From assembly GCA_964017235.1 (NCBI GenBank), contig OZ024929.1:110717793-110781792 (forward strand): DNA of 64,000 bases, written 5' to 3'. The translations under genes and the position numbers were made by a program. This document shows, piece after piece, positions 44,983-55,587 of this stretch (its first letter is position 1; each line of letters opens with the position of its first letter). Origin of the DNA: Sabellastarte sp. h YS-2021 (lineage: Eukaryota; Annelida; Polychaeta; Sabellida; Sabellidae). The notes beneath the pieces are model-generated. The model worked only from the letters and a program-made list of their open reading frames with translations, was not told the origin of the DNA and ran no database searches.

Positions 44983-46960
44983 TTGTGTGCAGAGTGTAAC
45001 TGGGCTGAAAGACTTTGCTTGTGTAGCCAGTCAAAACAATTTGAACCCTTCACCAGTGATGGAGAAACACAGGGCTTTGTCCAACAAGAGCGAGACTGTA
45101 TTTTTATGTGTAAACTCTTTTATTGCAAATGTTCATTGTGTCACCGGGTTGCCACAAAAGAAAGTGTAAATCCCAGTTATTGTTGCAATCAAACAGAAAT
45201 AAAGCATGTGAATGACGTTTCCTGTGTAGGTCACTTGAGTTCTGTAAATACTGTCACAAATGTCCCAACTGTTGTCATAAATCCACCTGTAGGGGCAAGG
45301 CTCGAGCAATATTGGGAGAAGTGGGAGGCTCACGGTTCGAGTCCAAAAGTAGTCACAATGCTGAGGGAGGGTTACACTCTCCCCTTCCGTTTCAGACCCA
45401 ATCTAACCAGGTCACAAACTGTAATAAGCAACTATCAAAACCCACAAAGACAGTCCCACCTTCTGGAGGCACTATATCAGCTGACAAACAAAAATGCAGT
45501 CGAACTGGTGGCAAACCAAAACTCACTGGGTTTTTAAAACCGGCTATTTTTGGTACCCAAACCCAACAACCAGTGGAGACCTATCCTGGACCTGAGCACC
45601 TTCCTAAACACAGAGTCGTTCAAAATGGAGACCCCAGAGACACAGGTCACATCCATAGACTTCAAGGACGCATACTTCCAGATACCATTTCACAGTCAGT
45701 CCAGGAAGTACACGCGTTTTCACATCCAGGGTCAGTCCTACCAGTTCAAAGCCCTACCCTTTGGTTTGTCCACAGCACCTATGGAGTTCACAGTGGTGGC
45801 CAAAGAGGTCAAACTGATGGCCTTACAGAGGGGTATAAGAATCCACCAGTACCTAGACGAATGGTTGGTGAGAGCCACGCCCCACCAAACTTGTCTCCAG
45901 CATACACAGACCTTGGTAGCTCTCTGTCGAGAACTAGGGTGGCTGGTGAACGAGGAAAAGTCCGAACTGGATGCAAAACAGGTCTTCAACTTCATAGGTT
46001 ACCAGTTCGACCTCAGGGAGGGCAAGGTCAGACCCACACCAGAGTGTTGGCAGACCTTAACAGACAAGATATTGTTAATTCTGTCCAGTCCGGTGTATCC
46101 AGTCCGACAATTCATGTACCTCATAGGACTTCTGACAGCCACAGAAAAACAAGTCCACCTAGATCGACTTCACATGAGACCCATACAGTGGCACTTGAAA
46201 AACAACTGGAGGGTACCAGAATCACTAGAAAAGGTGATACCCTTTCCCAGGTCGCTCCACCCTCACTTAAAGTGGTGGCTGGAGGAAAGCAATGATCTTC
46301 CAGGTCAACCATTACATCCACTAAAACATGCTCTGCAGATATTTACAGATGCATCAAAAGAAGGGTGGGCGCTCACTTAAACGAACGGACTGCAAGGGGA
46401 ACCTGGTCAGTTCCAGAAAGCAAGTTGCACGTAAATCACTTGGAGCTAAAGGCGGTCTTTCTGGCCTTAAAAGAGTTCCAAGACCTCTGTTCAAACAATA
46501 TAGTCCAGGTAGCCACAGACAACACAACAGTGGTTGCCTATATCAACAAAGATGGGGGGATAAAGTCGGGCTCCCTGTGTGCCCTACTGTGGAGAATCCT
46601 GTCCTGGTGCACCAGGAAACAGGTAAACCTCAGAGCACGTAGCATCCCCAGCCGGCTGAACGTGAAAGCAGACAAGCTATCCAGACTAGGCCAGACCATT
46701 CAAAAAGAATGGTCCCTTCACCAAGAGGTGTTCAAGCCTATATGCTCCCGTTGGCACCAGCCACAGGTGGACCTGCTTGCCACCAGATTCAACAACAAAC
46801 TACCATAGTTTGTATCACCAGTTCCGGACCCCCAGGCATGGGCAGTGGATGCACTCAGCCTGTCATGGGAAAATCTGGACCCATATGCCTTCCCACCAGC
46901 AGCCATCTTGGTTAAAATGGTGGGGAAGTTACAGGACTACCCTTGCAACAGGACCATGCT
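44983..46960 (+). pseudogene. DIRS reverse transcriptase-RNase H, broken
   Basis: TAA at about 45538 replaces a Tyr codon just before NRLFLVPKPN. Compared with element 1, short in-frame segments are missing in the RT fingers region (after ILDLST and after METPET). The active site reads YLDEWL instead of YLDDWL. RNase H motifs follow (FTDASKEGW, then a frameshift, HLELKAV, ATDNTTVVAYIN). TAG at 46806 ends another block. The C-terminal VDALSLSWENLDPYAFPP continues to about 47150. Clearly dead. Confidence 0.8.
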
Positions 46961-47069
46961 GATTGCCCCAGGATGGCCCAACATGCCCTGGTTTTGGGAT
47001 CTAGTGTCAATGTCCAGTCAGATCCCCTTGTGTCTACCCAACCTGCCCAATCTGGTGTCTCAACCATTC

Positions 47070-48171
47070 AGCCAGACCCTGCACAGGAACTTGTCAAACC
47101 TGAACCTACATGCGTGGTTCCTAGAGCCACAACGATTAAGGAGCAGGGATTGAGGCTCCTCAAAGAGGATCAACCAGATCCGTCTATGAGGCAAAGTGGA
47201 CTATTTTTACAAAGTGGTGCCTCAGTAATCAGGTGGACTTCAGGGCACCACCTCTAAAAGCCATAGCTGACTTCCTGCTGCACTTATATCAGGACAGGAA
47301 GTTACAGCCAAGTACCATTGATGGATACAGATCAGCCATTGCTGACAAGTTGGGCAACTCCACCATTAATGTCAGCAGGGATGAGAATTTCACCCGCCTC
47401 TTGGATAGTTTCCATAGAGACAGGCCCAAGGGCAGGAGAGGTATACCAACCTGAAATGTGTCCGTGGTGTTACACCAGCTGACTAAGGCTCCCTTTGAAC
47501 CATTGAAAGAGGCCTCACTAAAACACTTGACCTTCAAGACTGTTTTTCTGCTGGCCCTGGGTTCTGGTAAACGCAGGAGTGAGATCCATGCTTGGTTTCA
47601 CAAGAACATCAGACACCAGACAGACTGGTCTAAGGTATTCTTGTACCCTTCACCCAGCTTTCTATCCAAGAATCAGCTGGCTAAGGAGGGTCCAGATAGT
47701 GTGGCTCTAGTGGTCATAGCAGCCCTGGCCCCAACTCTGGATAAGTCACTTAAGGGTGACAGGTCTTTGTGTCCAGTCAGAGCCCTTCGGTATTACTTGG
47801 ACAGGACCTCAGATATTAGGCAGAACAAGGAGTTGATCTTTGTCTCCTTCAAGAAAGGTTATGATAAAGACATCTCACCTGCCACTATCTCCTTGTGGAT
47901 TAAACAAACTGTGATCCTTTGTTATGAGCTCTCTGACCAGGAGGCCCTCACATTGCATCAGGTCAAAGCCCATGATGTTAGGGGCTTTGCTGCTTCTAAG
48001 GCCTTCCAGTCTGGGGTCTCCTTAGAGCAGATTTTGTCAGCCTGTCACTGGAAATCCCATAACACCTTCACACAATTCTATATGAAGGATGTGGCTTGGG
48101 CTGATACAAAGCTTTTTCATTTGGGGCCAGTGGTGGCTGCCCAACAGGTCCACCACCAAGCCCAAAAATGA
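47070..48171 (+). pseudogene. DIRS tyrosine recombinase, interrupted
   Basis: The C-terminal 237 codons (47458-48171) are open and carry GSGKRRSEIHAW, KAHDVRGFAASKAF and NTFTQFYMKDVAW, with the Arg, His-Arg and Tyr positions expected in the catalytic set. A TGA at about 47453 replaces the Trp codon of element 1. An N-terminal segment (the FFEAVAARIE equivalent) is deleted near 47150. The TAA of element 1 is absent here (YYLDRTSD is readable). Confidence 0.8.
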
Positions 48172-48495
48172 GGAGATATGTAGATATGTAAATATATATA
48201 TATGTACATAACCTGTACAAGTGAAAAAAAAAACAAAAAAAACTGTGTCTTGCTTCCTTTGGGAAGTTTATTTCTTATAGGACTGAACTCAACCCTCTCT
48301 TCCTATTCTCAGAGCAGGTCTGAGAAAAAGGGGGTGGGGCAACCTTGGACTTCCGGGTAACCGGTTAGTCTCAGCCGACTTTGACCCTTGAGGTCATCCG
48401 ACCCAAGGTCAAAATGGACCTGTTCCAGTTTTGTTATTTTATGAGTTCATGTATGTCCCTAGCAGCTTACCCGCCTACCAAGCGGTAGATATTCA
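48172..48495 (+). other. DIRS element 2, 3' untranslated region
   Basis: Matches 9176-9559: ATATGTAAATATATATA, an A-rich tract near 48225, CTTGCTTCCTTTGGGAAG and the GGTCA-rich stretch. No gene. Confidence 0.6.
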
Positions 48496-48776
48496 GCAAT
48501 TGTCCATTGGATAGGATGTATTAACGCAATAAAATTTTTTATAAGTTAATACCCTATCAAATGGACAGGCAAGTCCCACCCAACCGGCCCCGCTATCAGC
48601 TTATTAGGGGTCTTACTAGGACTAGACACAAAAAAGATGCGATTACATCACATTGTCTAGACAGGAAGAGGAAGTACGATGCGCCACCTGGCGAATGCAC
48701 TCTCCTGGCTGACCGGTAAAGCAATTGTCCATTGGATAGGGTATTAACTTATAAAAATTTAATTTACTTATTAAAT
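48496..48776 (-). repeat. DIRS element 2 right end (ICR plus inverted terminal repeat)
   Basis: 48496-48535 repeats GCAATTGTCCATTGG and ATGTATTAACGCAATAAAA. It is followed by TTATAAGTTAATACCCTATC and, at the far side, its complement ending TTAAATTTGCAA (about 48776). Relative to element 1, about 24 bases of the inner left arm and part of the interior are deleted. Confidence 0.7.
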
Positions 48777-48956
48777 TTGCAATTTTTCACAGAAGCAGAT
48801 GCAGAACGTCCATATTTAAAAATTTATTCACATATAAACAGGATAAAATGTAACAAAATAATATCATTTTACATTTTACTTGAATAATTTCATTTAGAAA
48901 ACAGAAACAAATGTCAAGGGGGTTCGCAGAGTATGCAAACTTAAAGTTCAAGTTTT
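48777..48956. other. short unassigned spacer
   Basis: AT-rich, no gene or recognised repeat. Confidence 0.4.
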
Positions 48957-50376
48957 TACCCCACAGCCCTTAAGGGTTAAAAATTTGTAAATCTTGTCCA
49001 GGGTATATCCCTGAAACAGTAAGGTGTAGGAAGTTGATACGTGATAGGGACATTGATTAGGGGGTGTAGGTGTGAAGCATCATGGTGTGACCTTGATTTG
49101 ACCTTTAACCTTGCCGTAGTGACCTTGACATATAAAATCTTGTCCGGGCTATATCTCGGAAAGTGTAAGATGTAGGAAGTTGATACTTGGTAGGAACATT
49201 GGTAGGGGGGTGTAGGTGTGTAACATCATTGTCTGACCTTGATTTGACCTTGCCGTAGTGACCTTGACCTTTAAAAACTTGTCCAGGCTATATCTCAGAA
49301 ACCGTACGGTGTGAGAAATTGATACTTGGAAGGGACATTGGTTAGTGTGCAACGTCATGGCATGACCTTGATTTGACCTTTGACCTTGCTGTAGTTAACT
49401 TGACTTATAGAATCTTGTCTGGGTAATATCTTGGGAACCGTAAGGTGTAGGAAGTTGATACGTAGTAGGGACATTGGTTAGGCGGTGTAGGTGTGCAACG
49501 TCATGGCGTGACCTTGATTTGACTTTTAACCTTGCTGTAGTGACCTTGACCTATAAAATCTCGTCCCGGGTATATCTTGGGAACCGTAAGGTGTAGGAAG
49601 TAAGGACATTGGCTAGGGTGTGTAGATGTAAAATGTCATGGTGTGACCTTGATTTGATCTTTGGCCTTGCCGTAGTGACCTTGACCTATAATACCTTGTG
49701 TGGACAATATTTCAGAAACCATGAAGTGTAGGAAGTTAATATTTGGTAGGGACATTGGTCGGAGGTTATATGTGTGCATCGTCATAGTGTGACCTGGATT
49801 TGACCTTTGATTGTGCATATCTGATGCTATTTTTTCTCTCTATTGGGATATCTGATACTGTTTTATCTCACTTATATCTCTATTATATCTTTTTGCTTGA
49901 ATCTTGGTTGTTGCACCTTTGGGTGTCTTTTGATCTAGATAAAGCACTGTTAAAGTCATATTAGAATTCATTAACTGTTTTTCTTTTGCAACTTCCCATT
50001 GTCACAGATGGTATATGCATCAAGTGATTCACAGGTTTTGCCCCAACTCCACAATAAAGGATGTATTGCCACATCTATGTATGGGTAATATTCAAAACAT
50101 TCAAACAATAATTCGACCATACAAATGAATATCAAAATGGGAGAAGTCTCAAAGCTTCATAAATTTTAGTTAACTGAATTGTCCTGTTTTCATACTTAAT
50201 ATTTACATGCAGTTTCTTTCTCTTAGATGTTATTTTTTCTACTTAAACATAATTTGGACACTGACACTGCTCTAAAAGTATCCCAATCTGTGTACTGTTT
50301 CACTACTTCTATATCTCATGGTGTTGAAAACTATTTCCCCAGACTGTGGATTACAGGTAGCTCTGATGCTATTTTT
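48957..50376 (+). mobile_element. Helitron-like satellite element, family P, copy 2
   Basis: The left terminus TACCCCACAGCCCTTAAGGG (48957) has a decayed second arm. The right part (50210-50376) matches copy 1 up to TCTGATGCTATTTTT. The core is about six monomers of 136-148 bp (49004-49820). An extra 3' end, GCATATCTGATGC followed by TATTTTTT (49815-49835), lies in the middle, so one P element may be inserted in another or the end duplicated. No coding sequence. Confidence 0.6.
49000..49820 (+). repeat. tandem array, ~140-bp monomer (type GTAGGAAGTTGATAC)
   Basis: TATATCTCGGAAACCG-type boxes start near 49004, 49150, 49289 and 49425. Each is followed by GGTGTAGGAAGTTGATAC, AGGGACATTGG, GTGTGCAACGTCATGG, GACCTTGATTTGACC and TTGCCGTAGTGACCTTGACC. 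The TTTGACC and TTGACC words repeat within each monomer. Confidence 0.88.
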
Positions 50377-50620
50377 CATCCTTTTCTATAGCTAAAGTCA
50401 TACAATGACTGGAAGTGATTCCCAAAGTGTATTCAGCTGAATTTGAACTGACACTTACAACGGAGTCAAATGATGTAGTCTACAAAAACATGGGCAAAAT
50501 TTCAACACTCCATACATATTTGATGTAGTGAGTACCAGTATATATTGAGTGCAGGTCAGGTCTCCGTTCAACACAAAATTATTGCAGATCATAAACTGGA
50601 ACCTTTGATCATTAAATTAG
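50377..50620. other. downstream flank of the minus-strand gene
   Basis: No repeat was recognised. The sequence is 3' to the condensation-like gene and may hold its terminator or poly(A) site, but none can be assigned. Confidence 0.4.
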
Positions 50621-52131
50621 CTAGTTCCTCAAAGCTTCCACAATGATTCCCTTTATTTCAGACACAAAGGTGTCCACCACACGCTTGGTGTGAACATTAG
50701 TAAACCAGAGAACATTCCAAAACAGTCTATTCTGAATGGTGATGAGACTGTTAGCAAAGATGGGACCCATTTTATGTTCACTGGCACCAGACACATGTCC
50801 ATTAATTCTGATCTTTGAGCTTGAATCCAGATTCAGGAATGAACCATTCCCCAAATTAGTGAAAGTCACTGGTAGTGATGGAAATCTGCCCCTGTTTATA
50901 GACCAGAGCTGTGCTCGAACATGCTTTGTCATAATCATTTCACTCAAGCACAGCTCTGTCAGGAACCAGTTTGCAGAAGTCAAACGATCTTGGTGAAGCT
51001 GATTTTTGCATTCCCAAGCTATTGCCCAAAATTCAGACTCTGCATTAACATTTATGTTACAACAGAGGATTGATATGTAGCATCCGACGGCTTCTTGAGG
51101 TATATCTGGGTGGACATTTTTCAGGCTCATTGAACAGTTCACAAGTATTTTCTGTTGTGGATCCAGCTGGGCTAGGTCCCTTGATATTGTAGGATTTCTC
51201 AAACTCCTGTACAAAGCCAAACAAAATGCAGCCTGAACAACACTTTGCACTGTAACACCATGTCTTTTACAAGCTGCAAACAACAAACTGGTTTCTTCCT
51301 TATTCAATGGAATCTGCTTTGCAGAGGTTTGTTTGTTCTTGTCCCAATCAGCAATGTCTACGTGTTCCAAGAAATCATGTTTCTGTTTGTATATCTTCAT
51401 CAGTCTAAATTCACACACTTTCCGTATCACCCAGCTGATCAACCGGGATTTTGAACATGTATGCAAACAACATTTGTCCAAAGGAGAGCTTCAGAGGGAA
51501 GTAGAAGTCAGCTGATTTTGCCAGCTGACTGGCTGGAACCACAGGATATGATTGGCTTATATTATCCCAGTCTGCTCCAAAATATTCGTACAGAAGCACC
51601 TGTAGGTCATTCAAGATCATCAGACTTGCTTTGCCATCACAAATAGAATGGTGAAAACAAAAGACAAAAGCATACTGATACTTGAAATTCATGTGATCAA
51701 TCAGATCACCTTCAACATCACTCACGAGAGTTACCCTCCAGAGTGGTCCTGTCTCAGTGTCATACTTCATCACAGAATTTTGTTCAAAACAACTAAGCCA
51801 GTCACCACCTCCCTGCATTCTAACCTCTGGTTTGGAATCCCCCATTTCAGACCAGTAGCGCCTGCCACCTTTCTCGACAATCTTCATCCGAAGCATTGGG
51901 TGTTTGTTTATGAGACACGTCACCACCTGAGACAGCTTCTTTTGTCACTATAACTTTGGATTCCAAAAATAGGACCCTCATTACCATAAGGACCTCATCC
52001 TTATGTCGGTCTTCAAGGATACTTTCCATTAATCCTAGCTCTCTGATGCAGTAATTGGGCAAGATTCCTTGTTGTCTATCATATATCGCCTGACAGCACC
52101 TCTGTAGCAAATAACCCAAAATTGCAGTCAT
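50621..52131 (-). pseudogene. condensation/alcohol acyltransferase-like protein, two frameshifts
   Basis: Three overlapping minus-strand frames join into one protein of about 480 residues of the CoA-dependent acyltransferase (condensation domain) superfamily. The N-terminal part has CIRELGLMESILEDRH and, after a frameshift near 51930-51955, INKHPMLRMKI. The middle carries the active-site motif HHSICDGKASLMILNDL (about 51610-51650). A second shift near 51415 leads to the C-terminal half, with VGCYISILCCNI and PVTFTNLGNG. The catalytic His and the Asp-Gly are intact. Family members make esters or amides from acyl-CoA or carrier-bound acids; the substrate here is unknown. No intron is seen, so it may be a retrocopy. 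Frameshifts could also be sequencing errors. Confidence 0.7.
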
Positions 52132-52946
52132 TTTCTTACTTGTTTTGCTAAATGCAGTACACTATATGAGGCTATCCTGATAGTCTAGGTAAATAAAAAG
52201 ATTGTAACTATCTATACAATATGTAACTCTCTATGTGATCCAAATTTGGGGTCATGAGCAATTTTTGACAATTAATTATGCTTATTTTCCAAAGTGTAAG
52301 GTACTAGTTAGTAGAACACTAGTGTTTGTATCCAAATTAAATGATTAACCAGTCAATATCATGCATATGTATCATTTCTCGGGTTCACATATTAACCACC
52401 TTGAACAAACACACAGTCTCAACAGTATATTTCTCCTCAGAAGTAACCAACTCTCACCTGGTACAACAAATGTAAAACTTGAAGATTAAAACTTCTTAAG
52501 ATCGATAGCACTGAATGTTGACTATTCAGTCTATTTTCTCACAAACCATGTGCAAAGTATCCCATGCAAAGAAATGACTTAAATGGTGATCTCTCTCTCT
52601 CTCTCTCTTCTGCATTAAATGCCGAATGTGATACTATTTGTTTTTTAACACATATACATGTACATGGTATTTTCCGTACCAAAACTAGCCTATTTACTGC
52701 ACAAACCAGCTTTTTATTATGAAAGATAAATTTCAAATTAACGCCTGTCTCCTTCGGCTCTTTTCACCAGTCAAGTGGCGTACATGTTGGAGCCCAACTA
52801 TGGAGTCAGCCCATCTTAAGATGGACTATAGCTTAACATAGGATCAGAAGTTGGCTAAGCCCATCTTAAGATGGGCTAGAACATATTAGGATATTTAAGT
52901 TCTTTAAATACTTCAATTTTAATTAAAGAGCCTTTGATTGTGAATT
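52132..52946. other. upstream flank: simple repeat and palindromes
   Basis: Contains a CT repeat (about 52590-52609). Two related palindromic words lie at 52805-52880 (CCCATCTTAAGATGG with AGCC/GGCT flanks), forming an inverted pair that may be a small foldback element. No gene is recognised. Confidence 0.5.
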
Positions 52947-54597
52947 GTATCCCCAGACGAAAGTTGGGGATACTTAGGATTCAGTATGGTCACGCCGCCG
53001 CAGAGATTTCCTTTCGGACGCAATAACTTAAATAAGATTTTAGTTAGACCTGTGAAATTTGGTATATGGGCAATGCCAGGAACACTATTGTTGTGTGACC
53101 TTGACCTTCGGCTTCTATGGCTGGTATATATAACACATATATATGTCCTTTGTAAGCATGCAGAAATTTGACCCTGAAGCTAGTCATTGAAGGTAATCCA
53201 CAGACCGCCAAAGTACCTCACCGAAGTACGTTTGTGGAGATATTTTCACACTTAAAGTACTATAGCTACCCTTCTCAAATTTACAGGATATATTCATAAC
53301 CATAAAATCTTGCCTGGGAATATTTTTGGCCTCATTTTTGAAAAACAATATGGCCGCCACAGGCGTTTTTTCGACTTTCAGCAAGGACTTTGTCGGCCCT
53401 CTAGAGCAAAGGGTATTATAGGTAGAAATCTCAAATTCGCAGGATATGTTCCCCATTACAAAATCTTGAGTGGGAATATTTTTGGCCTCATTTTGAAAAA
53501 CAAGATGGCCGCCACAGGCGTTTCTTTGTCAGTCATGAAAAGTGCTTATATCTTCTTATTATTATGTCAAGCCAACCTATAGGAAATCATGGGCTTGGAA
53601 TCTTTTGATGTGGTCAGATTTGATCTTTGACCCCTCCTTCAAGGTCAAACGAGGAAAGCCAAACTTAATAGTGCTTGTAACTCACTTATTATTGGTCCCA
53701 GAGGTATGGGATGGTAAACCAACGTATAAGAAATCATGAGCTGGGAATCTTTTGGTGTGGTCAGATTTGATCTTAGATCCCTCCTTCAAGGTCAAACGAG
53801 GATAGTCAAACCTAAAAGTGCTTATAACTCGCTTATTATTGGTCCTAGAGGTTCTGAATGGTAAACCAACGTATAGGAAATCATGGACTGAGAATCTTTT
53901 GGTGTGGTCAGATTTGACCTTGGACCCCTCCTTCAAGGTCAAATGAGAATAGTCAAACCTAAAAGTGCTTATAACTCGTTTATTATTGGTCCTAGAGATT
54001 TGGGATGGTAAACCAACATGTAGGAAATCATGGACTGGGAATCTTTTGGTTTGGTCAGATTGACCTTGGACCCCTCCTTCAAGGTCAAACGAGGATAGTC
54101 AAACCTAAAAGTGCTTATAACTCGTTTATTATTGGTCCTAGAGGTTTGGGATGGTAAACCAACCAATAGGAAATCAATGGCTGGGAATCTTTTGGTGTGG
54201 TCAGATTTGACCTTGGGCCCCTCCTTCAAAGTCAAATGACGATAGCAAAATCTAAAAGTGGTTATAAATTGCTTTTTCTTGGTCTTACAGGTTTGTAATG
54301 TGAAACCGTCGTGTAGGAAATCAGGGGCTGGGAATCTTTTGATGTGAACAGATTTGACCTTTGGCCCCTCCTTCAAGGTCAAAGGAGGATAGCCAAAATT
54401 AAAAGTGCTTATAACTTGCTTATTCCTGTTCCCAGAGGTCACATCAACCTATAGGAAATCATCGGCTAAGAATCTTTGACGTGGTCAGATTTCACCTTGG
54501 GCTCGTCCTTCAAGGTTAAGCGATGGTTGATTGGCTTTGGTGAGTTTTCTTTCAGGTAGATACAATTTGCCTCGGTTCTCCGATGCACTAGATCTAG
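52947..54597 (+). mobile_element. Helitron-like satellite element, family V, copy 2
   Basis: The left hairpin is GTATCCCC...GGGGATAC (52947-52973), with the same leader as at 26901 (ACGCCGCCGCAGAGATTTCC, GACGCAATAACTTAAAT). The core has two CTTGCCTGGGAATATTTTTGG leader units and then about six 146-type monomers (53540-54540). A CTAG followed by TT at 54594-54597 is a possible right end, but the internal GGGATAC repeat was not found, so the right boundary is tentative. Confidence 0.55.
53540..54545 (+). repeat. tandem array, ~146-bp monomer
   Basis: TTATAACTCGCTTATTATTG-type boxes start at about 53822, 53969 and 54114. Each is followed by GGTCCTAGAGGTTTGGGAT, AACCAACCTATAGGAAATC, GGTGTGGTCAGATTTGACC and CTCCTTCAAGGTCAAACG. 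Minus-strand open frames here reflect the period, as the monomer length keeps frames open. Confidence 0.9.
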
Positions 54598-54858
54598 TTA
54601 TTGGCTGTATAGCTTACTGGCTCGTGTTGATTATCTCTAGATGGCCTGCTGGACAGGAGATTATGTGTGGCATAGGTCCATATCTAAGTGAGTAATAGCA
54701 CTGGTAGCTGCTTTGAGTAAAGTGCTTATAACTTAAAAATGACTACATTTAGAACTTTTTGGTAAAATATGTTGTTCAGCTACTACTTCTCCATGCCTAC
54801 AAGGTGGTAACTTTTTCAGAGGTCTGTCTCAATAGCTACTTGAGCAATAGCTATTTTT
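54598..54858 (+). repeat. degenerate ~160-bp-type monomer
   Basis: AAGTGCTTATAACTTAAAAATG, TTTGGTAAAATATGTTGTTC, AGCTACT and GAGCAATAGCTATTTT words of the array at 18.5-19.8 kb, in one or one and a half copies. Confidence 0.6.
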
Positions 54859-54940
54859 ATTGCATTAATACATCTTACCTAGTGCACAGATGCGATTGTC
54901 CGGTGTCATGCCAGTCTCGCCAAGCGTTAGAAAAAAAACA
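54859..54940 (+). mobile_element. DIRS terminal-repeat fragment
   Basis: TATTGCATTAATACATC, then GCGATTGTCC...TCTCGCCAAGCG followed by an A run, parallels the left terminal repeat of DIRS element 1 (3710-3795) with many changes. A solo, decayed end. Confidence 0.5.
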
Positions 54941-55587
54941 TGAATTATGGGAGTACACATGGGAGTACACATGCATTTTGAAAATGTAAGAATTTAGAAA
55001 CTTTTTGAGAGATATAGACACTGGATGACTGAATAACTGCTATCATAGAAAAGATAAAGTAATGTAGAATAACATGATATAAATTATGATAAGGATAACT
55101 GTTTAGAATTATGATAAATGGGGCTTGTAAACCATAATTTTGTTGGTGAAAAGTCAGGAATCAATACTGGTTCATATAAACAATATTTAAGGATAATTGA
55201 ACCAAGTCTCTGCCCTGCAAGGACAATAGATTACCTAATTAACTGGAAAAGTGGTGCAAGTCAACAAGTGTAAACACTATATTTGCAGGATAATGACCAG
55301 TGAATGTCCAGGGACAAATGTCAATACTTTTTCCAGTGTGCAATCACTTGGAAAGCATTAAAACTGGAGTCTCAGAATTAGACTATTTTACATGTACTGC
55401 ATGTATTTACATGATCTGTCACTGAGGACATTTGTACCCAAAACAAATCTGGGCTTTTCTATTCACTAAAACCTATTGTTTTAATGTGTGCTTTGTCTCT
55501 GTGCAATTGATAACGTGGCTTTAACACACATCAATTAGCTGTTCAAGATTACAGAACTATATTGCTATCTAACAAATTCACATACAT
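54941..55587 (+). other. probable 5' untranslated region of the Tx1/L1-like LINE
   Basis: AT-rich sequence without repeats upstream of the ORF1 ATG. LINEs of this kind carry an internal promoter here. The 5' boundary of the element is not visible. Confidence 0.4.

Larger units (their letters stand above)
43040..48776 (+). mobile_element. DIRS-like retrotransposon, element 2, 5'-truncated and decayed
   Basis: Same gene order and right end as element 1, but the left terminal repeat is absent. Homology starts just before the gag ATG. Gag, RT-RNase H and recombinase all carry stops, frameshifts or deletions. The compound right end (48496-48776) is shorter in its outer arm than in element 1. The two copies are clearly separate insertions of one family, since their mutations differ. 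Confidence 0.85.

Noticed and set aside
50621-52131. Part of a non-ribosomal peptide synthetase
   Set aside because: Only a stand-alone condensation-like domain is present. No adenylation or carrier domain lies nearby on either strand.
52590-52610. CT repeat as a regulatory GAGA-type site of the minus-strand gene
   Set aside because: A short dinucleotide run 460 bases upstream of a broken gene is most simply a microsatellite.
53680-54442. Minus-strand frames with repeated KSDHTKRFP-type peptides
   Set aside because: These follow the 146-bp monomers exactly and lose frame where the monomer length changes. Not a repeat protein.
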